Below, one piece after another: positions 6,980 to 16,157 of a stretch of DNA of 40,788 nucleotides. The stretch's first letter is position 1. Each line of letters starts with the position of its first letter. The DNA comes from an uncultured Bacteroidota bacterium (GTDB lineage: Bacteria > Bacteroidota > Bacteroidia > Chitinophagales > Chitinophagaceae). Below the pieces are notes generated by a model. It was not told where the DNA came from, ran no database searches, and saw only the letters and a list, made by a program, of their open reading frames with translations. The position numbers and the translations under genes were made by a program. The stretch lies in NCBI GenBank assembly GCA_903878475.1, contig CAIRHQ010000041.1, positions 1-40,788 on the forward strand, read 5' to 3'.

Positions 6980-7046
6980 CTCGAACCCGTCTCGCCTCAG
7001 GCGAGATGATTGGGCAGCATTCTAACCAACTGAACTACCGATCCTT
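6980..7046 (-). pseudogene. Broken tRNA-Asp copy carrying a palindrome
   Basis: Bases 7012-7046 are identical over 35 bases to 6758-6792, the 5' half of tRNA-Asp (acceptor 5' strand, D arm, 5' strand of the anticodon stem) with two leader bases. Bases 6980-6989 (CTCGAACCCG) match 6731-6740, the 5' side of the T arm. Between them, where the anticodon loop, its 3' strand and the variable loop should be, lies the palindrome 6990-7006 plus 5 bases. The T-stem and acceptor 3' strands are missing, so it cannot be a working tRNA. The promoter-like element at 7092-7099 is correctly placed for this copy, suggesting that this was the original gene start. Confidence 0.8.
6990..7006. repeat. 17-base palindrome TCTCGCCTCAGGCGAGA
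   Basis: Perfect 8-bp arms around one central base, inside the broken tRNA-Asp. The same palindrome with a variable centre occurs twice inside broken tRNA-Trp copies at 39054-39070 and 39097-39113. Confidence 0.9.
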
Positions 7047-7091
7047 CTGATTTTCCCTAAAAACAGGCAAAATTCCGTTTTTTAGGGACGG

Positions 7092-7099
7092 CAAAGATA
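7092..7099 (-). promoter_or_regulatory. -7 element TATCTTTG of the tRNA-Asp locus
   Basis: On the minus strand TATCTTTG matches the Bacteroidota -7 consensus TAnnTTTG and is followed by the G+C-rich stretch GCCGTCCC. It points at the broken tRNA-Asp copy about 45 bases downstream and, through it, at the intact tRNA-Asp. No clear -33 TTTG is seen. Confidence 0.55.
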
Positions 7100-7226
7100 G
7101 GTTTTTTTGTCTTTTACTTCAAAACTTTTATAAAATAATTGTAAGCGCTAATTTTACAAACTATCTTTCAGTTTTAAGTGACATATATATCATTAAATTG
7201 TTAAACTTAACCGGCAAAAGCAGTAC

Positions 7227-8207
7227 ATGATTGAGCTAAAAAAACGACAATTTCTCGACTTCGAAAAGCCTATTAAAGAGCTATACGACCAGATTGAACA
7301 ACTTAAGGTCACTTCGGAAAAATCGAAGACCAATATGAGTGGTGCCATCAGCATGCTCGAGGACCGAATCGTAGAAACAAAAAAACACCTCACCGCCAAT
7401 CTCACCCCCTGGCAAAAAGTACAACTGAGCCGGCATCCCGACAGGCCCTATACCCTCAAATACGTTGAGAATATGTGCACCAATTTTATTGAAATGCACG
7501 GCGACAGAAATGTAAAAGATGATAAGGCCATGGTGGGCGGATTTGCCCAACTGGGCGGGGAAACCATCATGATCATTGGTCAACAAAAAGGCTCCAATAC
7601 CAAAACAAGGCAAATGCGGAATTTTGGAATGGCCAACCCTGAAGGCTACCGCAAAGCCTTACGACTGATGAAACTGGCCGAAAAATTCAATAAACCGGTG
7701 ATCACACTCATCGATACACCGGGAGCCTTTCCAGGTCTGGAAGCTGAAGAAAGAGGACAAGGTGAAGCCATTGCCCGTAATATATATGAAATGATCAGGT
7801 TAAAAGTTCCAGTGATCTGTGTCATCATCGGCGAAGGAGCCAGTGGTGGTGCACTCGGGATCGGTGTGGGTGATAAGGTTTTTATGATGGAAAATACCTG
7901 GTATACCGTGATCTCGCCGGAAAGCTGCAGCAGCATCCTCTGGCGCAGCTGGGATAAAAAAGAAACCGCTGCCGAACAACTGCGTTTAACCGCTGAAGAT
8001 ATGCTTCAGTTTGGACTGGTGGATGGCGTGATCCCCGAACCATTGGGCGGAACACACTGGGACTATAAAGGAGCTGCAGAACTACTCAAAAACTTTCTGC
8101 TGCCCGTAATCAAATCCCTGAAAGCCATTCCGGCCGAACAAAGAATAACCGACCGAATCGAAAAATTCGGAAAAATGGGTTTCTGGGAAGAAACCGTTAT
8201 TGAATAA
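7227..8207 (+). CDS. accA: Acetyl-CoA carboxylase carboxyltransferase subunit alpha
   Basis: 326 residues, the usual length. With AccD it forms the cytoplasmic carboxyltransferase that moves CO2 from carboxybiotin to acetyl-CoA, the first step of fatty acid synthesis. The N-terminal helical part ([18 protein letters not shown]) is followed by [26 protein letters not shown], and the crotonase-fold oxyanion glycines in IDTPGAFPG and [15 protein letters not shown], all typical of AccA. The ATG at 7227 begins the conserved N-terminus. accD and accBC are not in this window. A TATCTTTC at 7162-7169 is a weak promoter candidate. First gene of a plus-strand run, 86 bases before the next gene. Confidence 0.97.
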   Translation: MIELKKRQFLDFEKPIKELYDQIEQLKVTSEKSKTNMSGAISMLEDRIVETKKHLTANLTPWQKVQLSRHPDRPYTLKYVENMCTNFIEMHGDRNVKDDKAMVGGFAQLGGETIMIIGQQKGSNTKTRQMRNFGMANPEGYRKALRLMKLAEKFNKPVITLIDTPGAFPGLEAEERGQGEAIARNIYEMIRLKVPVICVIIGEGASGGALGIGVGDKVFMMENTWYTVISPESCSSILWRSWDKKETAAEQLRLTAEDMLQFGLVDGVIPEPLGGTHWDYKGAAELLKNFLLPVIKSLKAIPAEQRITDRIEKFGKMGFWEETVIE

Positions 8208-8293
8208 AATTATTATCGGGTATTTACGGTTGTACGTAATATCTGTGTACCCACTCCAAACAGAAAATTATTGTTGAATAAAGAAATGATGCT

Positions 8294-9265
8294 ATGCTGA
8301 AAGTAGGAATTATAGGAGCCGGCCACCTGGGTAAATTTCATCTGAATAATTGGTCTGCCATGGAAAGCATCCAACTGATCGGGTTTTGTGATACCGATGA
8401 CGACAATGCAACACTCGTGAGTGAAAAATACCAACTCAAACGATTCAGTAACCCCGAAGCCCTGATGGATGAATGCGATGCCATCGATATAGTAGCCCCT
8501 ACCACGGCCCATTTCGAACTCTGCGAAATGGCCATCAAAAAAGGCAAACACGTATTCGTGGAAAAACCCCTGGCCAATACCATGGACGAAGCCCGGGAAC
8601 TATTGAAACTGGCCAAGGAAGCCAATATCAAATTTCAGGTAGGCCATGTGGAAAGATTCAATCCTGCCTTCCTCGCCTTAAAAGAATTTAACCTTCACCC
8701 CATGTTCATTGAAGTGCACCGCTTGGCGCAATTCAATCCAAGAGGTACCGATGTAAGTGTTATCCTCGACCTCATGATCCATGATATCGATATCATTTTA
8801 AGTCTGGTAAAAAGCAATGTAAATTATATCAGTGCCAACGGAGTAGCAGTAATGAGCGATACTCCCGATATCGCCAACGTGCGTATTGAATTTGATAACG
8901 GATGCGTGGCCAACCTTACCAGCAGCCGCATCTCCATGAAAAAGATGAGAAAGATGCGCTTGTTCCAGAAAGATGCGTATATCGGCATCGATTTTCTGGA
9001 AAAGAAAACAGAAGTGATCAAACTGAATACACCCGATGATAAAAACGTATTCACTTTCGATATTGAAACAAACAATGGCAAAAAAACTATCGCTATTGCA
9101 AACCCTTCGGTGAAAGATGGAAATGCAATTTTGATGGAACTGGAAGCTTTCCGGGATGCCATACTGAATAATACCAGTACCCCGGTTACTGTACTCGATG
9201 GATTCAGGGCCATGGAAGTAGCACACCAGATATTGGAAAAGATCGGGAAATCAACCCTGAGCTAA
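8294..9265 (+). CDS. Gfo/Idh/MocA family NAD(P)-dependent oxidoreductase
   Basis: 323 residues. The N-terminal Rossmann fold starts with GIIGAGHLGKFH (dinucleotide-binding GxGxxG), and the family signature EKPLANT follows at about residue 93, with the catalytic lysine of the EKP motif. The C-terminal part is the alpha/beta substrate domain (HDIDIILSLV). Members oxidise or reduce sugars and related polyols; the substrate here is not readable. A sugar transferase gene starts 24 bases downstream, which makes a nucleotide-sugar or polysaccharide role plausible (inference). The start has strong family support because GIIGAG is at residues 5-10. Confidence 0.9.
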   Translation: MLKVGIIGAGHLGKFHLNNWSAMESIQLIGFCDTDDDNATLVSEKYQLKRFSNPEALMDECDAIDIVAPTTAHFELCEMAIKKGKHVFVEKPLANTMDEARELLKLAKEANIKFQVGHVERFNPAFLALKEFNLHPMFIEVHRLAQFNPRGTDVSVILDLMIHDIDIILSLVKSNVNYISANGVAVMSDTPDIANVRIEFDNGCVANLTSSRISMKKMRKMRLFQKDAYIGIDFLEKKTEVIKLNTPDDKNVFTFDIETNNGKKTIAIANPSVKDGNAILMELEAFRDAILNNTSTPVTVLDGFRAMEVAHQILEKIGKSTLS

Positions 9266-9289
9266 ATCGTACCCTTTGTAAATTTTAGT

Positions 9290-10687
9290 GTGAACCAACC
9301 TCGCATACATATCCGCTGGTACGCCTTGGGCGATGCGCTTGCTTCCATCCTGGCATGGATCTGCTTTTATTATGTACGGGAATATATTTTAGGGCAAGAA
9401 TTCGCTACCGGAAAAAAATTCTACCTCGGCCTCGCACTATACCCACTGGCCTGGTTAATACTGTATTTTATCACAGGCGCTTATTATAACCTTTACCAAA
9501 AATCACGTCTGAATGAATTAACCAATACTTTCATCGTATCCACCATTGGCAGCATCTTCATTCTTTTCTTGTTCCTGTTATACGATGCTACCGGAGATTA
9601 TAATATTTACTACAAGGAATTTCTTTCCCTTACCGGCATTCAAATAGTGTTGGTATTTTCGGTCAGACTATTGCTGATCACCTATGCAAAAGACCAGATC
9701 AACCATGGGGAGGTTTTCTTTAATACCCTGATCCTGGGCTCCGATCAAAGCGCAGCTACTTTGTACAGCAGCCTCATGAACAACCCGGAAAAAACAGGAT
9801 TGAAAATCATTGGCTTCATCAATGCCAATGGAAATAATATTTCCTTGCTGCCAAATGAAGTGAAATATCTGGGCTATCTAGACCAAACAGCATCAGTAAT
9901 TGAAGCCCATCAAATTGAAGAAGTGATCATCGCTGTAGAAAGAAAAGAAAGAACTAAACTGGAAAATATCCTGCGGCAACTAAGCGATAAAGATGTTAAT
10001 ATAAAAATACTGCCCGACACAATTGATATCATCAGCGGTGCGGTAAAAACGAACAATGTACTCGGTGTTCCACTCATTGATCTGCATGCAGGCCTAATTC
10101 CCTTGTGGCAACAGAATATCAAACGCATGATCGATATAGCAATGGCCTTCCTCGGGCTGGTCCTGCTATCTCCCCTTTTTATCTATATCGCCATTCGCAT
10201 AAAACTTTCATCATCCGGCAAATTGCTTTATTTGCAGGAAAGGGTCGGATATAAAGGACGCGCTTTCACCATGATCAAATTCAGAAGCATGGTACCCGAT
10301 GCCGAAAAAAATGGTCCGCAACTCAGCAACGATTCCGATACCCGCATCACCCAATGGGGAAAGACCATGCGCAAATGGCGACTCGATGAACTTCCCCAGC
10401 TTTGGAATATCATGAAAGGTGAAATGAGCCTGGTAGGCCCCCGCCCTGAACGGAAATTTTATATTGACCAGATCGTGGCGCTTCACCCCGAATACAATTA
10501 CCTGCTTAAAGTAAAGCCCGGTCTCACCAGTTGGGGTATGGTAAAATTCGGTTATGCCTCCACGCTAGATGAATTGATCGAACGCATGCCCTTCGATCTT
10601 ATGTATATCGAAAATATTTCACTGGCCATCGATTTTAAGATCATGTTGCATACCATCCGGATCATCCTCTCTGGAAAAGGCAAATGA
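9290..10687 (+). CDS. Polyprenyl-phosphate sugar-1-phosphate transferase (exopolysaccharide initiation)
   Basis: 465 residues from a GTG. It has the WcaJ-type layout: four N-terminal transmembrane helices (about 10-140), a CoA-binding-like Rossmann region (about 140-260: [29 protein letters not shown]), a further hydrophobic helix and the C-terminal bacterial sugar transferase domain. That domain shows [46 protein letters not shown] and KPGLTSWG. These enzymes transfer a sugar-1-phosphate from UDP-sugar to undecaprenyl phosphate at the inner membrane, starting capsule or O-polysaccharide repeat synthesis. The sugar is not identified. The oxidoreductase upstream is probably in the same transcript. 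Confidence 0.92.
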   Translation: MNQPRIHIRWYALGDALASILAWICFYYVREYILGQEFATGKKFYLGLALYPLAWLILYFITGAYYNLYQKSRLNELTNTFIVSTIGSIFILFLFLLYDATGDYNIYYKEFLSLTGIQIVLVFSVRLLLITYAKDQINHGEVFFNTLILGSDQSAATLYSSLMNNPEKTGLKIIGFINANGNNISLLPNEVKYLGYLDQTASVIEAHQIEEVIIAVERKERTKLENILRQLSDKDVNIKILPDTIDIISGAVKTNNVLGVPLIDLHAGLIPLWQQNIKRMIDIAMAFLGLVLLSPLFIYIAIRIKLSSSGKLLYLQERVGYKGRAFTMIKFRSMVPDAEKNGPQLSNDSDTRITQWGKTMRKWRLDELPQLWNIMKGEMSLVGPRPERKFYIDQIVALHPEYNYLLKVKPGLTSWGMVKFGYASTLDELIERMPFDLMYIENISLAIDFKIMLHTIRIILSGKGK

Positions 10688-10702
10688 TAGTATACACTAC
10701 AC

Positions 10703-10735
10703 TTGATGCGGATTGGAGCGATTTTACTATTTTTG
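10703..10735 (+). promoter_or_regulatory. Candidate promoter of the M1 peptidase gene
   Basis: TATTTTTG at 10728-10735 matches TAnnTTTG; TTG at 10703-10705 is 22 bases upstream, close to the usual spacing of the -33 element. A transcript would start only a few bases before the TTG start at 10753. Confidence 0.35.
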
Positions 10736-10752
10736 ATAAAACTATTTTGTAA

Positions 10753-13512
10753 TTGAAAAAAGTACTCCTAACACTGGTGCTGCTTGGTGTCCTAATAACC
10801 AACGCTTTCTGCCAAACTAATCCTTACTGGCAGCAACAGGTGAACTACAAAATAGATGTGCGTTTACAAGACTCCGAGCACACACTTGACGGATTCATCA
10901 AGATGGATTATTTCAATAATTCACCCGACACCCTCAATTTTATCTGGATCCATCTTTGGCCCAATGCCTACAAGAATGACCGTACCGCCTTCTCCGACCA
11001 ATTGCTGGAAAATGGGACTACTAAATTTTATTTCAGCAATGATGACCAGCGTGGATATATTAACCGGCTCGACTTTAAAATTAATGGCAATACCGTTAAA
11101 ACCGAAGACCATCCACAACACCAGGATATTATTAAACTTTTATTACTGCAACCGCTGCTGCCTGGAAAAACTATTCAGATAGAAACGCCTTTCCATGTAA
11201 AATTGCCCTATGTTTTTTCCCGGGGCGGGCATATAGAAAATAATTACTGGATCTCTCAATGGTATCCCAAACCGGCCGTGTACGACCGCAAAGGATGGCA
11301 TCCCATCCCCTATTTAGATCAGGGAGAGTATTACAGCGAGTTTGGCAATTATGAGGTGCAGATCACCGTGCCCCAAAATTATGTAGTGGCCGCAACTGGT
11401 ATCTTACAAAATGATACCATCGCAAGTTATAATCCTGCTTCCGCTGCCGGTTTAAAAACCTTAAAGTATAATCAAGATAATGTACACGATTTTGCCTGGT
11501 TTGCAGATAAACGCTTCGTAGTGGAATCGGATAGTCTTCGGTTGCCCTCCGGAAAGATCATCAATTGCTATTCTTATTTCCTTCCCATTCACCGGGATGT
11601 ATGGAAGAATAGCATTGCCATGATCAAAAGGGCTATTCTCAGCAAATCCAACTGGCTGGGAGAATACCCGTATCCGATTGTTTCTGTAGTGGATGGAGGC
11701 ACAGGAGGCGGCATGGAATATCCCACCATCACCCTGCTTGAATCGGGAGGCAGTGAAAGATCACTCGATATGGTCATCAACCATGAAGTAGGACACAACT
11801 GGTTTTATGGCATACTGGCCACTGATGAACGAACATATCCCTGGATGGATGAGGGCATGAATACTTATTACGATAACAGATATGCCCTTGAACAATATGG
11901 CAACACGGATGCCCCTTTAGGAAAATCATTTTTATCACGCAACCTGATGCCGTCCAATCCGGAAAAGATTTTAATGGATGAGTTGTTTCGTACCAAAAAA
12001 GACCAACCCATTGAAACCCCCTCGGAAAATTTCAATGAAATCAATTATAACCTGATCGCCTATTCGAAAACCGGCGACTGGATGCAACATCTTGAAAAAA
12101 TACTGGGAAAATCTATTTTTGACCAAGGCATGCAGGAATACTATCGCAACTGGCAGTTCAAACATCCTTATCCCGAAGATTTTAAACAGGTAATGGAAAG
12201 GGTAAGCAACAAAGACTTGAACAATGAATTTTCTCTATTGCAAAAAAAAGGCGATCTAGACGCATCGCATACGCAAAAAAAAGATTGGCGTATTGCTCCT
12301 TTTTTCAGTTTGAAGGCAACCGATAAACATCATTATATCTTTTTCGCCCCGGCGATTGGATTTAATTTCTACGACAAACAAATGTTTGGTGTGGCCCTTC
12401 ACAATTATACCCTGCCCAGCACCGGATTGCATTTTGTGGCGGTGCCGCTATACAGTACTGCCGTTAAACAATTCAATGGCATTGGGCGCATCAGCTATAC
12501 ATGGTTTCCGGGTACTAACGGACAAAAAGCTGAACTGGCACTCTCGGGTGAAAGTTTCACCGGAAATAGTTTCAGTGATTCAACCAGCACCCTGCATTAT
12601 CTTAGGTTTACAAAACTGGTACCCTCCGTTAAATATGTATTTGCCCTTAAAAATCCAAGAAGTACCATTACCCGTTTTATACAATGGAAAACTTTTCTGA
12701 TCAGCGAACAGGGTTTGCAGTTTTTTCGCGATACCACTTTACAAACTGATTTTATCAATTACCCATACACTTCAAGATACCTCAACCAGCTTCGGTTTGT
12801 GCTGGACAACCACCGGGTATTGTATCCTTATCGGGGTATTCTTCAATTGGAGCAGGGAGAAGGATTCGCCAGGCTCGATTTTACGGGAAATTATTTTTTC
12901 AACTATCCAAAAGGCGGTGGATTAAGCCTTAGATTTTTTGCCGGAAAATTTTTCTATCTGGGTTCTAAAACCGTTTACAAGCAATTCAGCACCGATGCCT
13001 ATCACCTTAACATGACAGGCCCGAAAGGATATGAAGACTATACTTACAGCAATTATTTTGTGGGACGCAATGAATTTGATCATTACCCTTCCCAGCAGAT
13101 CATGATCCGTGATGGGGCCTTTAAAGTAAGGACCGATTACCTCAGCAATAAAATTGGCAAAACAGACAATTGGCTTGCTGCCATCAACCTAAGTTCTGAT
13201 ATTCCAAAAGCCATTAACCCACTTTCCCTGCTCCCCTTTAAAATTCCGCTTAAACTATTTTTGGATATCGGCACCTATGCTGAAGCCTGGAAAAAAAATG
13301 CTGAAACGGGTAGGTTCGTGTATGATGGCGGACTTCAACTTTCGCTCTTCAAGGATATCGTAACTATTTATGTGCCGTTGGTATACAGCAAAGTGTATAC
13401 TAATTATTTCAAATCAACCCTCACAGAACAAAGGTTTCTTAAAAATATCGCATTCAGTATTAATGTTCAGGATATCAGCCTGCATAAATTCATCCCGCAA
13501 TTCGCATTTTAA
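10753..13512 (+). CDS. Secreted M1 family metallopeptidase
   Basis: 919 residues from a TTG (MKKVLLTLVLLGVLITNAFCQ), a Sec signal peptide ending before residue 21. The zinc site is complete: His344-Glu345-x2-His348 and Glu367 18 residues later (VINHEVGHNW ... PWMDEGMN), preceded by the substrate-anchoring GGGMEYPT motif of M1 aminopeptidases. The N-terminal beta domain binds the peptide amino end. The last ~350 residues are rich in aromatic and beta-type segments and look like an added beta-domain common in Bacteroidota M1 proteins. Probably periplasmic or outer-surface; peptide use is the likely role. The next gene begins 2 bases after the stop. Confidence 0.92.
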   Translation: MKKVLLTLVLLGVLITNAFCQTNPYWQQQVNYKIDVRLQDSEHTLDGFIKMDYFNNSPDTLNFIWIHLWPNAYKNDRTAFSDQLLENGTTKFYFSNDDQRGYINRLDFKINGNTVKTEDHPQHQDIIKLLLLQPLLPGKTIQIETPFHVKLPYVFSRGGHIENNYWISQWYPKPAVYDRKGWHPIPYLDQGEYYSEFGNYEVQITVPQNYVVAATGILQNDTIASYNPASAAGLKTLKYNQDNVHDFAWFADKRFVVESDSLRLPSGKIINCYSYFLPIHRDVWKNSIAMIKRAILSKSNWLGEYPYPIVSVVDGGTGGGMEYPTITLLESGGSERSLDMVINHEVGHNWFYGILATDERTYPWMDEGMNTYYDNRYALEQYGNTDAPLGKSFLSRNLMPSNPEKILMDELFRTKKDQPIETPSENFNEINYNLIAYSKTGDWMQHLEKILGKSIFDQGMQEYYRNWQFKHPYPEDFKQVMERVSNKDLNNEFSLLQKKGDLDASHTQKKDWRIAPFFSLKATDKHHYIFFAPAIGFNFYDKQMFGVALHNYTLPSTGLHFVAVPLYSTAVKQFNGIGRISYTWFPGTNGQKAELALSGESFTGNSFSDSTSTLHYLRFTKLVPSVKYVFALKNPRSTITRFIQWKTFLISEQGLQFFRDTTLQTDFINYPYTSRYLNQLRFVLDNHRVLYPYRGILQLEQGEGFARLDFTGNYFFNYPKGGGLSLRFFAGKFFYLGSKTVYKQFSTDAYHLNMTGPKGYEDYTYSNYFVGRNEFDHYPSQQIMIRDGAFKVRTDYLSNKIGKTDNWLAAINLSSDIPKAINPLSLLPFKIPLKLFLDIGTYAEAWKKNAETGRFVYDGGLQLSLFKDIVTIYVPLVYSKVYTNYFKSTLTEQRFLKNIAFSINVQDISLHKFIPQFAF

Positions 13513-13514
13513 CG

Positions 13515-14426
13515 GTGGCCATACAATACCTCACATACGCCGAAATAGATCTCAAAAAATGGGACGACTGCATCCTTCGTGCAAACAACGGATTGATCTA
13601 TGCCTATTCATTTTATCTGAACCAGATGGCCCTGAACTGGGATGCCCTGGTGATGGATGATTATGATGCCGTGATGCCCCTCACCTGGAATAAAAAATAT
13701 GGCATCCATTATTTATACCAGCCTGCTTTTACCGCTAGCCTGGGTGTATTCGGAAAAGATATTGATGCTTCCAAACTGAATGCATTTCTCAACGCCATAC
13801 CGGAGAAATTCAAATACTGGGATATCTGCCTCAATCATGAGAATTGTTTCCCCGTAAAAGATTTCACACTCTACGAACGAGTGAATTATGTATTGGCGCT
13901 TCAACAACCTTATGAAAAAATATTCAGCCAGTTCAGGGAAAGTACTCAACGAAATATAAAAAAATCGAAGGATCTTAATTGTGTCATCAAAAAGAATATA
14001 GCTGCCGAGGATATTATTTCCCTATCCCGATCCCAAGCATTGAATTTCGACGCAGTAACAAATGAAGATTTTAAACATATCGGAAATTTATACAGTCTGT
14101 TGCTGCAACAAGAGCAGGCATGTAATTATGCGGTATACAGCAATAGCGAACTTGTTGCTGCTGCTTTGTTTTTCTTTTCAAATAAACGGGCTTACTATAT
14201 TCTGGTGGGCAACCACCCCAACAGCAAAGTGCTGGGAGCTTCTCATGCCCTCATCAATGCATTCATTAAAGACCATACTGAACATGACCTCACACTTGAT
14301 TTTGAAGGATCAGATATCAGCAGTCTCGCTTTTTTTTATGGCAGTTTTGGCGCTGTTATAGAAAAATATGCAGCACTCAGGCTAAACCGTTTGCCGGTAT
14401 GGGCCAAATGGATGAAGCGTAGTTAA
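13515..14426 (+). CDS. FemAB/GNAT-like acyl- or aminoacyltransferase
   Basis: 303 residues from a GTG, 2 bases after the M1 peptidase stop, so translation is likely coupled. No signal peptide. The double GNAT-type fold is suggested by the central FRESTQRNIKKSKD motif, typical of the FemAB/peptidoglycan-bridge group, followed by a second half with AVYSNSELVAAALFFFSNKRAYYI and LTLDFEGSDISSLAFFYGSFG. Members transfer amino acids or acyl groups in cell-wall or polysaccharide modification; the substrate is unknown. It ends 2 bases from the convergent ispD stop, and no terminator is visible between them. Confidence 0.75.
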   Translation: MAIQYLTYAEIDLKKWDDCILRANNGLIYAYSFYLNQMALNWDALVMDDYDAVMPLTWNKKYGIHYLYQPAFTASLGVFGKDIDASKLNAFLNAIPEKFKYWDICLNHENCFPVKDFTLYERVNYVLALQQPYEKIFSQFRESTQRNIKKSKDLNCVIKKNIAAEDIISLSRSQALNFDAVTNEDFKHIGNLYSLLLQQEQACNYAVYSNSELVAAALFFFSNKRAYYILVGNHPNSKVLGASHALINAFIKDHTEHDLTLDFEGSDISSLAFFYGSFGAVIEKYAALRLNRLPVWAKWMKRS

Positions 14427-14428
14427 CC

Positions 14429-15094
14429 CTATGGATGAATGAGTCTTTCGGCGATCAGCAGATCAACAGGACTGGTGATCTTTAAATTATTTTCTTCGCC
14501 CGCTATCAGCTGCACTTTCAAACCAAATGATTCTACCACGGTTGCTTCATCGGTAAATTTCTCTTTATAATCGATCTTGAAAGCCGGCAATAATATCTTG
14601 CTGTGAAATGTTTGTGGTGTTTGTACTAATCTAATGCGGCTCCGCTCCAGGGCTTCATTGCCTTCGTCGGTAATCATTCTTAAACTATCTCGGCTATCCA
14701 CCACCGGTATGGCCGAACCCTGATCCAGGGCAGCTTCATAGCAACGATGAATCAGGTCTTCCGTGACCAGGCAACGCACGGCATCATGTACAAAAATGAT
14801 GCTCTCGTCGTTGATCATTGCCAACCCGTTCTGCACTGAATGAAATCTGGTTCGCCCCCCTACGGTGATCTGTATACGCTCATAATCAAAAAAAGCATCA
14901 ATGATCTCCTGCCCGGCAGATACATGCGCCTCGGGCAAAACCAAAATGAGCTGCAGGTCGGCATAGGCCTGTAAAAAAGCCTTGATGGTATAATAGAGTA
15001 CCGGCTTCCCGTTCAACAATAAAAATTGTTTGGGCACAGTATGATTCATCCTGCTTCCCATTCCTCCCGCCACTATGACTGCAAATTTTTTCAT
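14429..15094 (-). CDS. ispD: 2-C-methyl-D-erythritol 4-phosphate cytidylyltransferase
   Basis: 221 residues. The N-terminus MKKFAVIVAGGMGSRM is the CTP-binding GGxGxRM loop; HTVPKQFLLLNGKPVLYYT, FVHDAVRCLV and PVVDSRDSLR are further family motifs. The enzyme joins CTP and methylerythritol phosphate in the non-mevalonate isoprenoid pathway. An upstream in-frame ATG at 15241 would add 49 residues running into the preceding gene and without family similarity, so the start at 15094 is chosen. It follows the isoaspartyl peptidase gene by 37 bases on the same strand, probably as one transcript. Confidence 0.95.
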   Translation of the reverse strand: MKKFAVIVAGGMGSRMNHTVPKQFLLLNGKPVLYYTIKAFLQAYADLQLILVLPEAHVSAGQEIIDAFFDYERIQITVGGRTRFHSVQNGLAMINDESIIFVHDAVRCLVTEDLIHRCYEAALDQGSAIPVVDSRDSLRMITDEGNEALERSRIRLVQTPQTFHSKILLPAFKIDYKEKFTDEATVVESFGLKVQLIAGEENNLKITSPVDLLIAERLIHP

Positions 15095-15131
15095 ATATAG
15101 ATGACTGCAGGAGCAAACCTGCATGACTGAT

Positions 15132-16082
15132 TTAATCTTTGTAAATGCCCACAAAATTCTCTCCTGCACTATTGCGCATTCCACGATACATACCGGCACT
15201 ATTAAACTGCATGGATACATTTCCTTTGGCATCAATTCCAATCATACCGCCCTCCCCTTCCATCTGTACCAGTTTAACCTGCACCACTTCGTGCATGGCC
15301 TCTGCCAGACTAAGGCCCTTGTATTCCATCAAAGAACTCACATCATGTGCTGCAACCGCCCGGATGAATACTTCTCCATGTCCGGTACAACTGATGGCGC
15401 AGGTTTTATTGTTGGCATAGGTGCCGGCGCCAATCATAGGACTATCCCCGATACGGCCATATTTTTTATTTGTCATGCCCCCGGTACTGGTCGCAGCAGC
15501 AATATTGCCTTGTTTATCGCAGGCAACAGCACCTACAGTACCCAGTTTTTTATCCTTCATCAATTCTTCCAATCCCTGATGGGTATGGTCGAGCGAATAA
15601 TTGTCGCTATCACGCAATGCCTTCCACTGATCATACCGGAACTGCGAAAAAAAGAATTCATCCGGTTCCAATTTGATCCCCTGCTTAATGGCAAAATCAT
15701 TGGCCCCTTTTCCACTCAGAAAAACATGGTTGCTATTGTGCATCACTTCAGCCGCCAGTTCGATCGGATTCCGAACATTTCTAACCCCAGTAACTGCGCC
15801 AGCATGAAGATCACTTCCGTCCATGATGGCCGCATCCATTTCCTGCACGCCTTTTTTGGTGAACACCGAACCCCGGCCGGCATTGAATAGAAGATTATCT
15901 TCCAGCACTACAATGGATGCCTTTACTGCATTAGTGGCCGTGCCACCTTCTTCCAGTACCGCATACCCGGCATTCAGGGCATCCTGTAAGCCATTGATAT
16001 AGGCTCTTTCCAGTTCGGGGGTCATGTCTTCCTTGATGATGGTGCCTGCACCTCCATGAATAACTAGTGAATATGGCTGCAT
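15132..16082 (-). CDS. iaaA: Isoaspartyl peptidase / L-asparaginase (Ntn hydrolase)
   Basis: 316 residues, a plant-type asparaginase. The precursor is cleaved before Thr182 in KKLGTVGAVACD, which becomes the N-terminal nucleophile of the beta subunit. Other signatures: VIHGGAGTI at the start, NAGRGSVFT, GGMTNKKYGRIGDSPMIGAG, and STGHGE-like CTGHGEVFIR. It removes beta-aspartyl residues from peptides and hydrolyses asparagine. No signal peptide, so it should be cytoplasmic, unlike some periplasmic Bacteroidota homologues. Divergent from the DUF6498 gene across 75 bases that contain a TAnnTTTG promoter. Confidence 0.93.
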   Translation of the reverse strand: MQPYSLVIHGGAGTIIKEDMTPELERAYINGLQDALNAGYAVLEEGGTATNAVKASIVVLEDNLLFNAGRGSVFTKKGVQEMDAAIMDGSDLHAGAVTGVRNVRNPIELAAEVMHNSNHVFLSGKGANDFAIKQGIKLEPDEFFFSQFRYDQWKALRDSDNYSLDHTHQGLEELMKDKKLGTVGAVACDKQGNIAAATSTGGMTNKKYGRIGDSPMIGAGTYANNKTCAISCTGHGEVFIRAVAAHDVSSLMEYKGLSLAEAMHEVVQVKLVQMEGEGGMIGIDAKGNVSMQFNSAGMYRGMRNSAGENFVGIYKD

Positions 16083-16110
16083 ATAATCGTGTAGTATTTT
16101 TATTAAAGAA

Positions 16111-16118
16111 CAAATTTA
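16111..16118 (-). promoter_or_regulatory. -7 element TAAATTTG upstream of the isoaspartyl peptidase
   Basis: TAAATTTG on the minus strand fits TAnnTTTG, 29 bases before the ATG. A TTTG lies 15 bases further upstream, closer than the usual ~19, so the -33 assignment is uncertain. Confidence 0.45.
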
Positions 16119-16157
16119 TCTATTTTACTGCCACAAACCTTCTAAGAATTCAAGACA

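Noticed and set aside
7012-7046. attR copy made by the tyrosine recombinase at 5209-6450
   Set aside because: Integration into tRNA genes usually duplicates the 3' end. Here the 5' half is duplicated on the side away from the integrase, so it does not fit as the partner of an att site next to the integrase; kept only as an open alternative.
9266-9289. TACCCTTTG before the sugar transferase as a promoter
   Set aside because: The spacing is TA-N3-TTTG, one base longer than the Bacteroidota -7 element, and the gap to the upstream gene is only 24 bases, which favours cotranscription.
15095-15241. Longer ispD reading frame starting at 15241
   Set aside because: The added 49 residues are cysteine-rich, overlap the end of the isoaspartyl peptidase gene and precede the conserved MKKFAVIVAGG start; 15094 is the natural start.
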